The notes under the pieces: model-generated
Database searches by the model: none
What the model was told of the DNA's origin: nothing
The model's input: the letters and a program-made list of their open reading frames with translations, nothing else
Made by a program: the position numbers and the translations under genes
Shown here: piece after piece, positions 27,010 through 35,983 of the stretch
Numbering within the stretch: the first letter of the stretch is position 1
Layout: each line of letters starts with the position of its first letter
Assembly: GCF_004345265.1 (NCBI RefSeq)
Contig: NZ_SLUM01000024.1
Coordinates: forward strand, 1 to 58,499
From: Allofournierella massiliensis
Lineage (GTDB): Bacteria; Bacillota; Clostridia; Oscillospirales; Ruminococcaceae
Direction of reading: 5' to 3'
Length of the DNA: 58,499 nucleotides

Positions 27010-27113
27010 ATAAAAATGCAGAAAAGACCTGAAAAATTGCACAGAAAACAGAAACGCTGATTGTTCGGTTTGCATGAAAAGTTTTCAAAAACTTGTTTTA
27101 AAATTATCATTTA

Positions 27114-27142
27114 TTGCCCAAGGTACTTTGTTGTGGTAAAAT
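27114..27142 (+). promoter_or_regulatory. Promoter of the hydrogenase operon
   Basis: TTGCCC (27114-27119), a 17-bp spacer and TAAAAT (27137-27142). An AT-rich stretch with AAAGTTTT/CAAAAACTTG lies just upstream (27078-27100). Confidence 0.55.
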
Positions 27143-27182
27143 CAAACCAGAAAATAAAAGTATTACTTTTGCGGAGGATGGT

Positions 27183-29015
27183 ATGAGCAGATTGGAAATG
27201 CCGACCCCTAGCAGGTCGCAATTGGTGATCGAACAGTTGTACAAGGAATTGGAACGCCGTATTGAGGCCAGCCCTCCGGGGCTTTGCCCGGTGGATATCA
27301 CCCGTGCGTTCCTGGAGCTGTGCCACGCGCAAACCTGCGGCAAATGTGCACCCTGCCGCATCGGCCTGCTGCAGCTGAAGCATCTGATTACGGATGTGCT
27401 GAACGGCAAGGCCACCATGGAAACCCTGACCCTGATGGAGAATACGGCCCTTTCCATCATGGAATCCGCCGACTGTGCCATCGGCCATGAGGCAGCCCGC
27501 ATGGTCTATCAGAGCCTGATCGGCTGCCGCGACGACTACGAGCAGCACATCCGGGTGGGGCGTTGTACCTGTACTTACAGCCAGCCGGTGCCCTGTGTCA
27601 CCCTGTGCCCGGCCCATGTGGATATTCCCGGCTACATCGCGCTGGTGCGGGAAGGCCGCCATGCGGATGCAATCCGCCTGATCCGGAAAGATAACCCGTT
27701 CCCCACCACCTGTGGCTTTATCTGCGAGCACCCCTGCGAAGCCCGCTGCCGCCGCAACATGGTGGACGATGCCATCAACATCCGCGGCCTGAAGCGGGTC
27801 GCGGCCGACCGGGCGGGTCATGTGCCCCCGCCGAAGAACGCCCCCTCCACCGGCAAGACCGTGGCGGTTGTGGGCGGCGGCCCCGGCGGTCTGTCCGCTG
27901 CCTACTATCTGCAGCTGATGGGCCATCAGGTCACCGTGTTCGAGATGCTGCCCCAGCTGGGCGGCATGCTGCGCTACGGCATTCCCAACTATCGCCTGCC
28001 CAAGGACCGGCTGGACGACGACATCCAGGCCATTCTGGAAACCGGAGTACAGGTGGAATACGGCAAGCGGATCGGCCGGGATATCACCATTGAAGAGCTG
28101 CGCAAAAACTACGATGCCGTGCTGGTAAGCATCGGCGCCAGCACCGACAAGAAGCTGGGCATGGAGCACGAGGACGCCCCCGGCGTTGTCTCTGCGGTGG
28201 AGTTCCTGCGCACCGTGGGCCAGGGCGAGCCCATGGATCTGAACGGTCAGGAAGTGGCCGTTGTGGGCGGCGGCAACGTGTCCATGGATGCTGTGCGCAC
28301 CGCCGTGCGCCTGGGCGCAAAGAAGGTGAGCATCGTCTACCGCCGCCGTGTGGCGGATATGACCGCCCTGCCTGCCGAGATTGAGGGCGCCATGGCCGAA
28401 GGTGTGGAAATCCGCACTCTGCAGGCACCCGCCCGCATCGAAACCGACGAAAACGGCCATGTGAAGGGCCTGTGGACCACTCCTCAGATGATCAGCGCCA
28501 TCCGCGACGGCCGTGCCAGCGTGAAGGCCAGTGGGGAAGAGGAGCAGTTTATTCCCTGCACCACCCTGATTGTTGCGGTGGGTCAGAGCATCGAGACCAA
28601 ACACTTCCAGGAAGCCGGCCTGCCGGTGGAACGGGGCAAGATCCTCACCGAAAATTCCGGTGGCTTCTCCGATATTCCCGGCGTATTTGCCGGCGGCGAC
28701 TGCGCCACCGGCCCCGCCACCGTGATCAAGGCCATTGCGGCGGCCAAGGTTGTGGCGGCCAACATCGACGAATACCTGGGCTACAACCACAAGATTACCT
28801 GTGATGTGGAGATTCCCGAGCCCGATCTGGCGGACAAGAGCCCCTGTGGTCGTGTGGAGCTGACCGAGCGTCAGGCCTGCGAGCGCATCCGCGATTTTGA
28901 GGGCGTGGAAAACTGCATGACCGACAAGGAAGCCTGCCAGGAGGCCGGGCGCTGCCTGCGATGCGATCACTTCGGCTTCGGCCTGTTCAAAGGAGGAAGA
29001 GAAAAGGTATGGTAA
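27183..29015 (+). CDS. NuoF-Fe-S / GltD-like NAD(P)H flavoprotein fusion, hydrogenase partner
   Basis: A protein of 610 residues. The N-terminal 100 residues match only the C-terminal [4Fe-4S] domain of NuoF/HydB (C52GKC55APC58R, then C98). A GltD/DPYD-type double [4Fe-4S] segment follows (CVTLCPAHVDI, CGFICEHPCEARCRR). From about residue 225 there is an FAD domain (VAVVGGGPGGLSAAYYLQ) and an inserted NAD(P)H domain (VAVVGGGNVSMDAVRTA), ending with FAGGDCATGPATVIKAI. A final CxxxxxCLRCD segment may bind metal. Start at ATG 27183 with GGAGG. It overlaps hydA by 7 bp, so it probably feeds or receives electrons from the hydrogenase. Confidence 0.88.
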   Translation: MSRLEMPTPSRSQLVIEQLYKELERRIEASPPGLCPVDITRAFLELCHAQTCGKCAPCRIGLLQLKHLITDVLNGKATMETLTLMENTALSIMESADCAIGHEAARMVYQSLIGCRDDYEQHIRVGRCTCTYSQPVPCVTLCPAHVDIPGYIALVREGRHADAIRLIRKDNPFPTTCGFICEHPCEARCRRNMVDDAINIRGLKRVAADRAGHVPPPKNAPSTGKTVAVVGGGPGGLSAAYYLQLMGHQVTVFEMLPQLGGMLRYGIPNYRLPKDRLDDDIQAILETGVQVEYGKRIGRDITIEELRKNYDAVLVSIGASTDKKLGMEHEDAPGVVSAVEFLRTVGQGEPMDLNGQEVAVVGGGNVSMDAVRTAVRLGAKKVSIVYRRRVADMTALPAEIEGAMAEGVEIRTLQAPARIETDENGHVKGLWTTPQMISAIRDGRASVKASGEEEQFIPCTTLIVAVGQSIETKHFQEAGLPVERGKILTENSGGFSDIPGVFAGGDCATGPATVIKAIAAAKVVAANIDEYLGYNHKITCDVEIPEPDLADKSPCGRVELTERQACERIRDFEGVENCMTDKEACQEAGRCLRCDHFGFGLFKGGREKVW

Positions 29016-30754
29016 ACCTGACGATTGACGGGCTGGCCATCCGCGCGCCCAAGGGCACGACCATCATGGAGGCGGCCGCGCAGAATAACATTGCAATCCC
29101 CAAGCTGTGCTTTTTGAAGGAAATCAACGAGATCGCAGCCTGCCGCGTATGCGTGGTGGAGCTGGAAGGCAAGGAGCGGCTGATTACCGCCTGCAACAAC
29201 GTGGTGGAAGAGGGCATGGTCATCTACACCAACAGCCCCAAGGTGCGGCGCGACCGGCGCAACACCGTGCAGCTGATCCTCTCCCAGCATGACTGCAAGT
29301 GCGCCACCTGCTTCCGCAACGGCAACTGCGCGCTGCAGAACATTGCCAGCGATCTGAACATTCACGAGCTGCCCTTTGAGGAGCGGCTGGAACGCCAGCC
29401 CTGGGATCAGAATTTCCCCCTGATCCGGGATTCTGCCAAGTGCATCAAGTGCATGCGCTGCGTGCAGATCTGCGATAAGGTTCAGAGCCTGAACATCTGG
29501 GATCTGGAGGGCACCGGTTCCCGTTCCACCATTAACGTTACCGGCCACCGCACCATCGGCGAAGCGGACTGCTCGCTGTGCGGCCAGTGCATCACCCACT
29601 GCCCGGTGGGCGCGCTGCACGAGCGGGATGACACGGAGCAGGTCTGGCAGGCCATCGCCGACCCGAAAAAGGTCGTGGTGGCACAGGTTGCCCCCGCGGT
29701 TCGCGCTGCCTGGGGCGAGCAGCTGGGCCTTGCCCGGGAAGAAGCCACCGTGGGTAAGATCATGGACAGCCTCAAGCGGATGGGTGTGGACTATGTGTTC
29801 GACACCACCTTCTCCGCCGACCTGACCATCATGGAAGAGGGCACCGAGTTCCTGGGCCGCTTCACCCGCGGCGAAACAAAAGAAAAGCCCATGTTCACCT
29901 CCTGCTGCCCGGGCTGGATTCGGTTCATCAAGTCCCAGTATCCCCATCTGGTGCCGCAGCTGTCTACCGCGAAGAGCCCCCAGCAGATGTTCGGCGCAGT
30001 GATGAAATCCTACTTTGCACAGGCCATCGGCCGCTCCCCGGAGGACATCTACACCCTGTCCATCATGCCCTGCGTGGCCAAGAAGGGCGAGCGGAACATG
30101 GAACTGTTCGACGGCGAGTACGCGGGCCACGATGTGGACGCAGTGCTCACCACCCGTGAGCTGGTGCGCATGATGCGTTCGGCCCACATCCGGCCGGATA
30201 CGCTGGTCGACCGCCCCTGCGACGATCTGATGCAGGCCGGCAGCGGCGCGGGCGTGATCTTCGGCGCCACCGGCGGCGTAATGGAAGCCGCCCTGCGTAC
30301 CGCCTACTATGTGGTGATGGGCGAGAACCCGCCCGCAGATGCTTTCAAGCAGGTGCGCAGTCAGGGTCAGGGCACCGGCGTGACCACCGCCGAGTTCCAT
30401 CTGGGCGACGCCGTGGTGCGCACTGCCGTGGTAAGCGGTCTGGGCAATACCCGCCGCCTGCTGGAGCAGATCGAAAAGGGCGAAGTGGCCTACGACTTTG
30501 TGGAAGTCATGGCCTGTCCCGGCGGCTGTGTGGGCGGCGGCGGCCAGCCCATCCACGACGGCGAAGAGCTTGCCTTTGAACGGGGCAAGAACCTCTACGC
30601 GCTGGACAGCAGCGCCGCCCTGCGCTTCTCTCACGAGAACCCGGATGTGCAGCGGCTGTATGCCGAGTATCTGGGCGAGCCCATGAGCCATCGGGCCCAT
30701 CAGCTGCTCCATACCGACCACAATGCCTGGACGATGCCCCGCAAACAACGTTAA
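29009..30754 (+). CDS. hydA: [FeFe] hydrogenase catalytic subunit, M3-type
   Basis: A protein of 581 residues. Domains in order: N-terminal [2Fe-2S] (C-AACRVCVVE), the His/Cys cluster segment HDCKCATCFRNGNC, two [4Fe-4S] motifs (CIKCMRCVQICDKV and CSLCGQCITHCPVG), then the H-cluster domain. Its three signatures are FTSCCPGW (C299, C300), MPCVAKKGE (C355) and EVMACPGGCVGGGGQP (C503, C507). All H-cluster ligands and proton-path residues I can recognise are present. It reduces protons or oxidises H2 in the cytoplasm. Pairing with a GltD-like fusion rather than HydB/HydC resembles the glutamate-synthase-linked class of [FeFe] hydrogenases. HydE/F/G maturases are not in the window. Confidence 0.96.
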   Translation: MVNLTIDGLAIRAPKGTTIMEAAAQNNIAIPKLCFLKEINEIAACRVCVVELEGKERLITACNNVVEEGMVIYTNSPKVRRDRRNTVQLILSQHDCKCATCFRNGNCALQNIASDLNIHELPFEERLERQPWDQNFPLIRDSAKCIKCMRCVQICDKVQSLNIWDLEGTGSRSTINVTGHRTIGEADCSLCGQCITHCPVGALHERDDTEQVWQAIADPKKVVVAQVAPAVRAAWGEQLGLAREEATVGKIMDSLKRMGVDYVFDTTFSADLTIMEEGTEFLGRFTRGETKEKPMFTSCCPGWIRFIKSQYPHLVPQLSTAKSPQQMFGAVMKSYFAQAIGRSPEDIYTLSIMPCVAKKGERNMELFDGEYAGHDVDAVLTTRELVRMMRSAHIRPDTLVDRPCDDLMQAGSGAGVIFGATGGVMEAALRTAYYVVMGENPPADAFKQVRSQGQGTGVTTAEFHLGDAVVRTAVVSGLGNTRRLLEQIEKGEVAYDFVEVMACPGGCVGGGGQPIHDGEELAFERGKNLYALDSSAALRFSHENPDVQRLYAEYLGEPMSHRAHQLLHTDHNAWTMPRKQR

Positions 30755-30774
30755 CAGCCATTCCAACCTCCAAT

Positions 30775-30824
30775 AAAAGCAGCACCCGCCCCCGGAAATT
30801 CCGGAGGCGGGTGCTGCTTTTTCG
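30775..30824 (+). terminator. Terminator of the hydrogenase operon
   Basis: A perfect 16-bp stem (30775-30790 with 30806-30821), T-rich on the right and A-rich on the left. It is bidirectional and also ends the convergent ABC-F operon. Confidence 0.92.
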
Positions 30825-30862
30825 TGTTTTTTTATGGAATGAGGAAGGGCAGAGAACCCGAC

Positions 30863-32467
30863 TTACAGGCCCCGCTCCTTCTTCCAGGCCAGGAATTCCT
30901 CGAAGCTGCCGGTGCGGTCCAGGCAGCCCTCCTGACCCAGGGGAATCTCGATGATCCGGTTGGCAATCTCGTCGATGAACTGATGGTCATGGGAGGAGAA
31001 GAGCAGATTGCCCTTGAAGGAGGCCAGACCGTTGGACAGCGCCTGAATGCTTTCCAGATCCAGATGGTTGGTGGGCTGGTCCAGTACCAGAACGTTGGAG
31101 TGGGCCATCATCATGCGGGAGAGCATGCAGCGTACCTTTTCGCCGCCGCTCAGCACCGACGCGGGCTTGTAAACCTCGTCGCCGGAGAAGAGCATCCGGC
31201 CCAGGAAACCGCGCAGGAAGGTCTCGGTGGGGTCCGGGCTGTACTGGCGCAGCCACTCGATCAGGTTGCCCTCAAAGCCGTCGAAGAAGGCGGAGTTGTC
31301 CTGCGGGAAGTAGCTCTGGCTGGTGGAAACACCCCACTTGAAGCTGCCGGCGTCCGGCTCCATCTCGCCCATCAGGATCTTGAACAGGGCAGTCATGCCC
31401 ACCTCATTGTCGCCCACCAGAGCGATCTTGTCGTTCTTGTTCATGGTGAAGGTCACGTTGTCCAGCACCTTCACACCGTCCACGGTCTTGGTCAGGCCCT
31501 GCACGAACAGGATGTCCTTGCCGGCCTCCCGCTCCGGGTCGAAGCCCACGAAGGGATACCGGCGGGAGGAAGCGGGCATCTCCTCCAGCTGGATGGAGTC
31601 CAGAATCTTTTTGCGGCTGGTGGCCTGCTTGGACTTGGACTTGTTGGCGGAGAAGCGCTGGATGAAGGACTGCAGCTCCTTGATCTTCTCTTCCTTTTTC
31701 TTGTTCTGGTTGCGGATCAGCTGCTGCATCAGCTGGCTGGACTCGTACCAGAAGTCGTAGTTGCCGGCGTACATCTGCACCTTGTTGTAGTCGATGTCCA
31801 CGGTGTGGGTGCACACGGCGTTCAGAAAGTGGCGGTCGTGGCTGACTACGATGATGGTGCCGTAGTAGTCCATCAGGAACTCTTCCAGCCAGTCGATAGA
31901 TTCAATGTCCAGGCCGTTGGTGGGCTCGTCCAGCAGGATGATGGAGGGCTGGCCGAACAGAGCCTGTGCCAGCAGCACCTTCACCTTCTGGCGGCCGTCC
32001 AGCGCGTCCATCTGGGCGTAGTGCAGGTCGGTGGGCAGGCCCAGACCGCTGAGCAGCTGGTTGACCTCGGTCTCGGCATCCCAGCCGCCCATTTCGGCAA
32101 ATTCCGCCTCCAGCTCACCGGCGCGCTCGCCGTCCGCCTCGGAGAAATCCTCCTTGGCATACAGCTCGTCCTTTTCCTTCATGATGTCGTACAGGCGGCG
32201 GTTGCCCATGATGACGGTCTCCATCACCGAGAACTCGTCGTACTTATAGTGGTCCTGCTCCAGCACGCTCATCCGGTCGTCCGGCCCGATGGACACGCTG
32301 CCGCTGGTGGGCTCGATCACACCGGAGATGATCTTCAGCAGGGTGGACTTGCCGGCGCCGTTGGCGCCGATGATGCCGTAGCAGTTGCCCGGCACAAAAT
32401 TCAGGTTCACGTTCTTATACAGGTAGTTGCCCTGAAACTGCAGGCTCACGTCATTTACAGAAAGCAT
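30863..32467 (-). CDS. ABC-F family ATPase (YbiT-like) with degenerate second Walker A
   Basis: A soluble protein of 534 residues with two ABC domains and no membrane part. Site 1: Walker A GANGAGKST (34-42), degenerate signature LDGRQ, Walker B IILLDEPTN. A charged linker (KKKEEKIKELQSFIQRFSANKSKSKQ) follows. Site 2: signature LSGGEK, Walker B VLVLDQPTNHLDLES, but the P-loop reads GDNEVGMTAL, with Met358 where the Lys should be. ABC-F proteins act on the ribosome in translation or antibiotic protection. Last gene of the AraC operon. Confidence 0.88.
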   Translation of the reverse strand: MLSVNDVSLQFQGNYLYKNVNLNFVPGNCYGIIGANGAGKSTLLKIISGVIEPTSGSVSIGPDDRMSVLEQDHYKYDEFSVMETVIMGNRRLYDIMKEKDELYAKEDFSEADGERAGELEAEFAEMGGWDAETEVNQLLSGLGLPTDLHYAQMDALDGRQKVKVLLAQALFGQPSIILLDEPTNGLDIESIDWLEEFLMDYYGTIIVVSHDRHFLNAVCTHTVDIDYNKVQMYAGNYDFWYESSQLMQQLIRNQNKKKEEKIKELQSFIQRFSANKSKSKQATSRKKILDSIQLEEMPASSRRYPFVGFDPEREAGKDILFVQGLTKTVDGVKVLDNVTFTMNKNDKIALVGDNEVGMTALFKILMGEMEPDAGSFKWGVSTSQSYFPQDNSAFFDGFEGNLIEWLRQYSPDPTETFLRGFLGRMLFSGDEVYKPASVLSGGEKVRCMLSRMMMAHSNVLVLDQPTNHLDLESIQALSNGLASFKGNLLFSSHDHQFIDEIANRIIEIPLGQEGCLDRTGSFEEFLAWKKERGL

Positions 32468-32522
32468 AAAAACCTCGCTCGTTTTATTCTTTTATCAGAA
32501 GTGTGGCCGATGCACAGGCGGT

Positions 32523-33887
32523 TCAGTCCGCCTGCTTTACCAGCTCGATCACACATTCACAGTGTTTGGTGCGGGGGAAAAGATCCACGGGCTGGGCCCG
32601 CAGGGGTTTGTAGCCCCGGTCGGCCAGATACCGGCAGTCCCGGGCGGCGGTGGCCGGGTTGCAGCTCACCATCACGATGCGCCGGGGCCCCATGGCAATC
32701 ACCGCGTTCAGGGTCGCCTCATCGCAGCCCTTGCGGGGCGGATCCAGGCAGACCACATCCGGACGCAGGCCCTCGTTTGCCAGCTTCGCGGCAGCCTTGC
32801 CCGCGTCGGCACAGAAGAACCGGGCATTCTGTGCGCCCATGGCCGCGGCGTTGAGCTCGGCGCTCTCCACCGCTTCGGGAATGATCTCCACGCCGATCAG
32901 CTCCCTGCAGTCTGCCGCCATGGAAAGGCCGATGGTGCCCATGCCGCAGTAAAGATCCAGCAGGGTGTCGCCGGGCTGCAGCTGGGCGAACTGCCGGGCC
33001 ACGCCGTACAGCTGCTCGGCAGCAGGGGTGTTCACCTGATAGAAGGACAGCGGCCCCAGCCGTACCGGTACGCCGCACAGGGTATCCTCAATGTATCCGG
33101 GCCCGTACAGGGAAATGTTCTCCAGCCCGGTGATCACGTTGGTTTTCTGCCGGTTCACGTTCAGCACGATGCTGCGGATGGCGGGGAACTGTTCGATCAG
33201 TGCCGCGCACAGCTCCTGTGCATGGGGCAGCTTGCGGCCGTTGACCACAAGGCAGACCAGAATCTCGCCGCTGTGCCAGCCCTTGCGCAAAAAGATGTGG
33301 CGCACAAGGCCGGTGTGCGTTTCCTCCTGATAGGGGGCGATGCCATGGGTCTCCATGAATTCGCACACAAAGGCGGCAATCTGATTCAGTTCCTCCGGCT
33401 GCAGCTTGCAGTCGGCACAGGGCACAATACGGTGGGTGCGGCCCGCGTAAAAGCCGGCGATCACATGACCGTTCGCATCCAGCCCCACCGGGAACTGCAC
33501 CTTGTTGCGGTATCGCTCCTCCAGAGGCGAGGGCAGAATGGGCAACACCGGAGTATCCAGCCCGCCGATGCGCCGGAAGGCATCCTCCACAAAGCTCTGC
33601 TTTGCCCGGGCCTCGGTTTCGTAGTCCAGATGGCGGAAGCAGCAGCCTCCGCAGGGCTTGCACACCGGGCAGTCCGGCTCGATGTGGGCGGGGGAAGGCT
33701 GCAGCATTTCCTCCACGATGCCAAAGGCATACCGGCCCATGTCCTTTACGATACGGGCGTTCAGCACGTCGCCGGGGGCGGTGGCGGGCACGAACACCGC
33801 CTTGCCCTCGTAATGGGCCACACCGCTGCCATCGCTGGAAAGGCTTTCGATGGTCAGAGGGATGATGGAATTCTTGTGAATGGGCAC
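32523..33887 (-). CDS. RNA (uracil-C5) methyltransferase, RlmD/TrmA family
   Basis: A protein of 454 residues from a GTG start with AAGGAG. N-terminal TRAM domain (1-60), [4Fe-4S] cysteines C74PVCKPCGGCC and C162ADC, SAM-binding motif LLDLYCGMGTIGLSMA, and the catalytic loop VSCNPAT with nucleophilic Cys. It methylates a uridine of 23S rRNA (RlmC/RlmD/RlmCD type). Which position cannot be read from the sequence. It lies 14 bp from the upstream gene and 55 bp from the ABC-F gene, so ribosome-related functions share one operon. Confidence 0.92.
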   Translation of the reverse strand: MPIHKNSIIPLTIESLSSDGSGVAHYEGKAVFVPATAPGDVLNARIVKDMGRYAFGIVEEMLQPSPAHIEPDCPVCKPCGGCCFRHLDYETEARAKQSFVEDAFRRIGGLDTPVLPILPSPLEERYRNKVQFPVGLDANGHVIAGFYAGRTHRIVPCADCKLQPEELNQIAAFVCEFMETHGIAPYQEETHTGLVRHIFLRKGWHSGEILVCLVVNGRKLPHAQELCAALIEQFPAIRSIVLNVNRQKTNVITGLENISLYGPGYIEDTLCGVPVRLGPLSFYQVNTPAAEQLYGVARQFAQLQPGDTLLDLYCGMGTIGLSMAADCRELIGVEIIPEAVESAELNAAAMGAQNARFFCADAGKAAAKLANEGLRPDVVCLDPPRKGCDEATLNAVIAMGPRRIVMVSCNPATAARDCRYLADRGYKPLRAQPVDLFPRTKHCECVIELVKQAD

Positions 33888-33901
33888 AAAAACGCTCCTT
33901 T

Positions 33902-34900
33902 TTATTGGTTTTCTTCAAGGGTGGTGACCAGGCCGAAGGGAATGAAGAACCGGCCGGATTCATCGGGCTGCAGTTCCAGACCCTGGCCTGCAAACTCCTT
34001 GTCCAGAGAGTTCAGGGCCAGCTGGCCTGCTACCCGGGTAATTTCGTCAATGTCATAGTAGGAGGCGGCGATGGCGATTCCCTCGTCCACCAGCGCCTGC
34101 GCCAGCTCCGGGTTTTCGGCTACGGCGGCAATGCGCACCGGTGCATCCCCGTCCAGCCAGCCCAGCTGCCCGGCCAGATCATGCAGAAAACGTGAGTCGT
34201 CGGCGGTGGTGCACAAAAACAGCTCCGGCTTTTGCTGGCCTGCCAGCCCCTCGGCGGTAAAGGGCAGGGGATCGTCGTTCTCGTCCAGGTATTCCAGCAG
34301 GTTGGAATATACCCCGTAATGCTCGCATTCCTGCAGAGCATAGTAGCTCAGCGCCTGATGATAGGGGCCGATGTCGCTCAGATACAGGCTGTATTGCAGC
34401 ACCAGATCCCCGTTTGCGTCCGGAATGGCACCGCTGCGGAAGCCCATGGCCATCTCTTCGCCCAGCAGCTCGCCGCCCAGTGCCGGGCTGCTGCCCACAT
34501 ACCACAGCTTGTCGTAGTCCTCCATCTCCTGCACCTGAGGGCTGCGGCCCACCACAACCAGCGGAATGCCATGGCTGCGGGCAAGGCGCAGCAGCGCCGG
34601 ATCCAGAATATCCTCGTCCTCACTTACAATCAAAACCTGCGCGCCCTGTTCGATCAGCTCCCGGGCGGCGGGTTCGTAGTCGGCGGATTCATCGGCCAGC
34701 AAAAAACGGACGCCGTTTTCCGAAAAATAATCCTCCAGTGCGTCCAGATCCACATAAGGAAGCTCCTTGGGCGAGTGCAGATAGCCGATGGTGGGCTGGG
34801 GGTCAAAATAGCCCACGCTGAACAGATACAGCACGGCGCACAGGCCCAGAGCCGCACAGACGGCAAACAGCTTGGCAAGAATAAGCGCGATTCGTTTCAT
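33902..34900 (-). CDS. Membrane-tethered periplasmic-binding-protein-like protein
   Basis: A protein of 332 residues. One N-terminal hydrophobic segment (about 5-30) without lipobox acts as signal anchor. The rest resembles type I sugar-binding (LacI/RbsB) folds: VLIVSEDEDILDPALLRLARSHGIPLVVVGR, GGELLGEEMAMG, VRIAAVAENPELAQALVDEGI. No ABC transporter permease or ATPase is nearby; instead it follows an AraC regulator by 21 bp. It may sense an extracellular sugar, or it may serve a transporter elsewhere. The function is not established. Confidence 0.65.
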   Translation of the reverse strand: MKRIALILAKLFAVCAALGLCAVLYLFSVGYFDPQPTIGYLHSPKELPYVDLDALEDYFSENGVRFLLADESADYEPAARELIEQGAQVLIVSEDEDILDPALLRLARSHGIPLVVVGRSPQVQEMEDYDKLWYVGSSPALGGELLGEEMAMGFRSGAIPDANGDLVLQYSLYLSDIGPYHQALSYYALQECEHYGVYSNLLEYLDENDDPLPFTAEGLAGQQKPELFLCTTADDSRFLHDLAGQLGWLDGDAPVRIAAVAENPELAQALVDEGIAIAASYYDIDEITRVAGQLALNSLDKEFAGQGLELQPDESGRFFIPFGLVTTLEENQ

Positions 34901-34921
34901 TGGCAGTTCTCCAGAAAGGGG

Positions 34922-35758
34922 TCAGGTTTTTTCGATGCTGCTCAGATAGCGGCTGGGGGGCACGCCCTTGGTCTTTTTAAAGACCCGGGAGAAGTAGAAC
35001 TGATCAAAAAAGCCCACGGACACGGCGATCTCCGCAATGGAGAGCTTGGAATCCCGCAGCAGGTTGCAGGCCTCGCCGATGCGGTAGTTGGTCAGATAGT
35101 CGATGGGGCTCTGGCCCACATTGCTCATGAACACCCGGTACAGATGGCTGCGGCTCACGCCCACCGCCTTGGCAATGTCGTCGATGCTGATGTCGTGAGA
35201 ATAGTTGAACTGGATGTACTTGATGGCTCCGTGCACATACTGGGAGCTGGTGTTGCTCACCCGGGGATCGCATTCGTGGGCCTGCTTCATCAGGCTGGAC
35301 AAAAACAGATACAGATGCCCCACCATGGCCGCTTCGTGATGGGATTCCGGGCCGCGGCAGTCGTAGATGGAACGCAGGGCCTGCTTCAAGGGTTGCGCTT
35401 CCCCGCAGTGATACACCGGCGACTGGTCGGTAAAGGGGGTCTGCTGCACCAGCTTGTTGGCGAAAGCGCCGTTGAACCCCACCCAGTAATATTCCCAGGG
35501 GTCGTTGGCGTCGGCGCAGTAGCTCACCAGCTGGTTGGGCTTCACCAGAAACAGATCGCCCGGGCCCAGCGTGAAGCTGCGCCCGTTCACCGTGTACTGG
35601 CCGTGGCCGCTCACCACCAGATGGATGAGATAATGATCCCGCACACCGGGCCCCCAGGCGTGGGAAGGCGCGCAGGACTGCAGCCCACAGTTAAAAATGG
35701 AAAGCTCCACATTATCTGTATAGTGCTGCTTAAAGGATTGTTTATAGGTTTCTGCCAT
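34922..35758 (-). CDS. AraC-family transcriptional regulator with cupin sensor
   Basis: A protein of 278 residues. The N-terminal AraC-type cupin (about 30-150: HLVVSGHGQYTVNGRSFTLGPGDLFLVKPNQLVSYCADANDPWEYYWVGF) is typical of sugar-responsive regulators. Two C-terminal helix-turn-helix motifs follow (IDDIAKAVGVSRSHLYRVFM and IAEIAVSVGFFDQFYFSRVFKKTKG). The start has GGAGG. First gene of a minus-strand unit with the membrane-tethered binding protein. It probably controls carbohydrate use; the target genes are not evident. Confidence 0.92.
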   Translation of the reverse strand: MAETYKQSFKQHYTDNVELSIFNCGLQSCAPSHAWGPGVRDHYLIHLVVSGHGQYTVNGRSFTLGPGDLFLVKPNQLVSYCADANDPWEYYWVGFNGAFANKLVQQTPFTDQSPVYHCGEAQPLKQALRSIYDCRGPESHHEAAMVGHLYLFLSSLMKQAHECDPRVSNTSSQYVHGAIKYIQFNYSHDISIDDIAKAVGVSRSHLYRVFMSNVGQSPIDYLTNYRIGEACNLLRDSKLSIAEIAVSVGFFDQFYFSRVFKKTKGVPPSRYLSSIEKT

Positions 35759-35891
35759 ATCAAAGATACCTCCGCAAGGGGATCAAAAAAGAAAAGGCGG
35801 CAAGCCGGGCGGCGCATGGCAAAAGGCAAGGCGCGGCCGGTGGGCCGGCATTGGGCAAGTGTTTTGCCGGCGGGCTTCCGCATCAATACCC

Positions 35892-35920
35892 AGTATAACA
35901 GAAAATTCAACAAAAGTCCA
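35892..35920 (-). promoter_or_regulatory. Promoter of the AraC operon
   Basis: On the minus strand TGGACT (35920-35915), a 17-bp spacer and TATACT (35897-35892). A leader of about 125 nt with no recognised gene follows (35759-35885). Confidence 0.65.
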
Positions 35921-35959
35921 TAAAAAATGCCGCACCCCTGAAAAACAGGGGCACGGCAT
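35921..35959 (-). terminator. Terminator of the lipoprotein/ene-reductase unit
   Basis: A stem of TGCCG and CCCCTG blocks around an AAAAA loop, with a CATTTTTTATGG tract on the minus strand directly after it. It abuts the -35 box of the next promoter. Confidence 0.8.
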
Positions 35960-35983
35960 GATAGAATGGTGCAAAAAAGGGGA

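Noticed and set aside
27075-27106. Rex-type operator upstream of the hydrogenase
   Set aside because: The AT-rich stretch has TTGTTTTAAAATTATC but not the paired TTGTT/AACAA halves at the right spacing; not enough to call.
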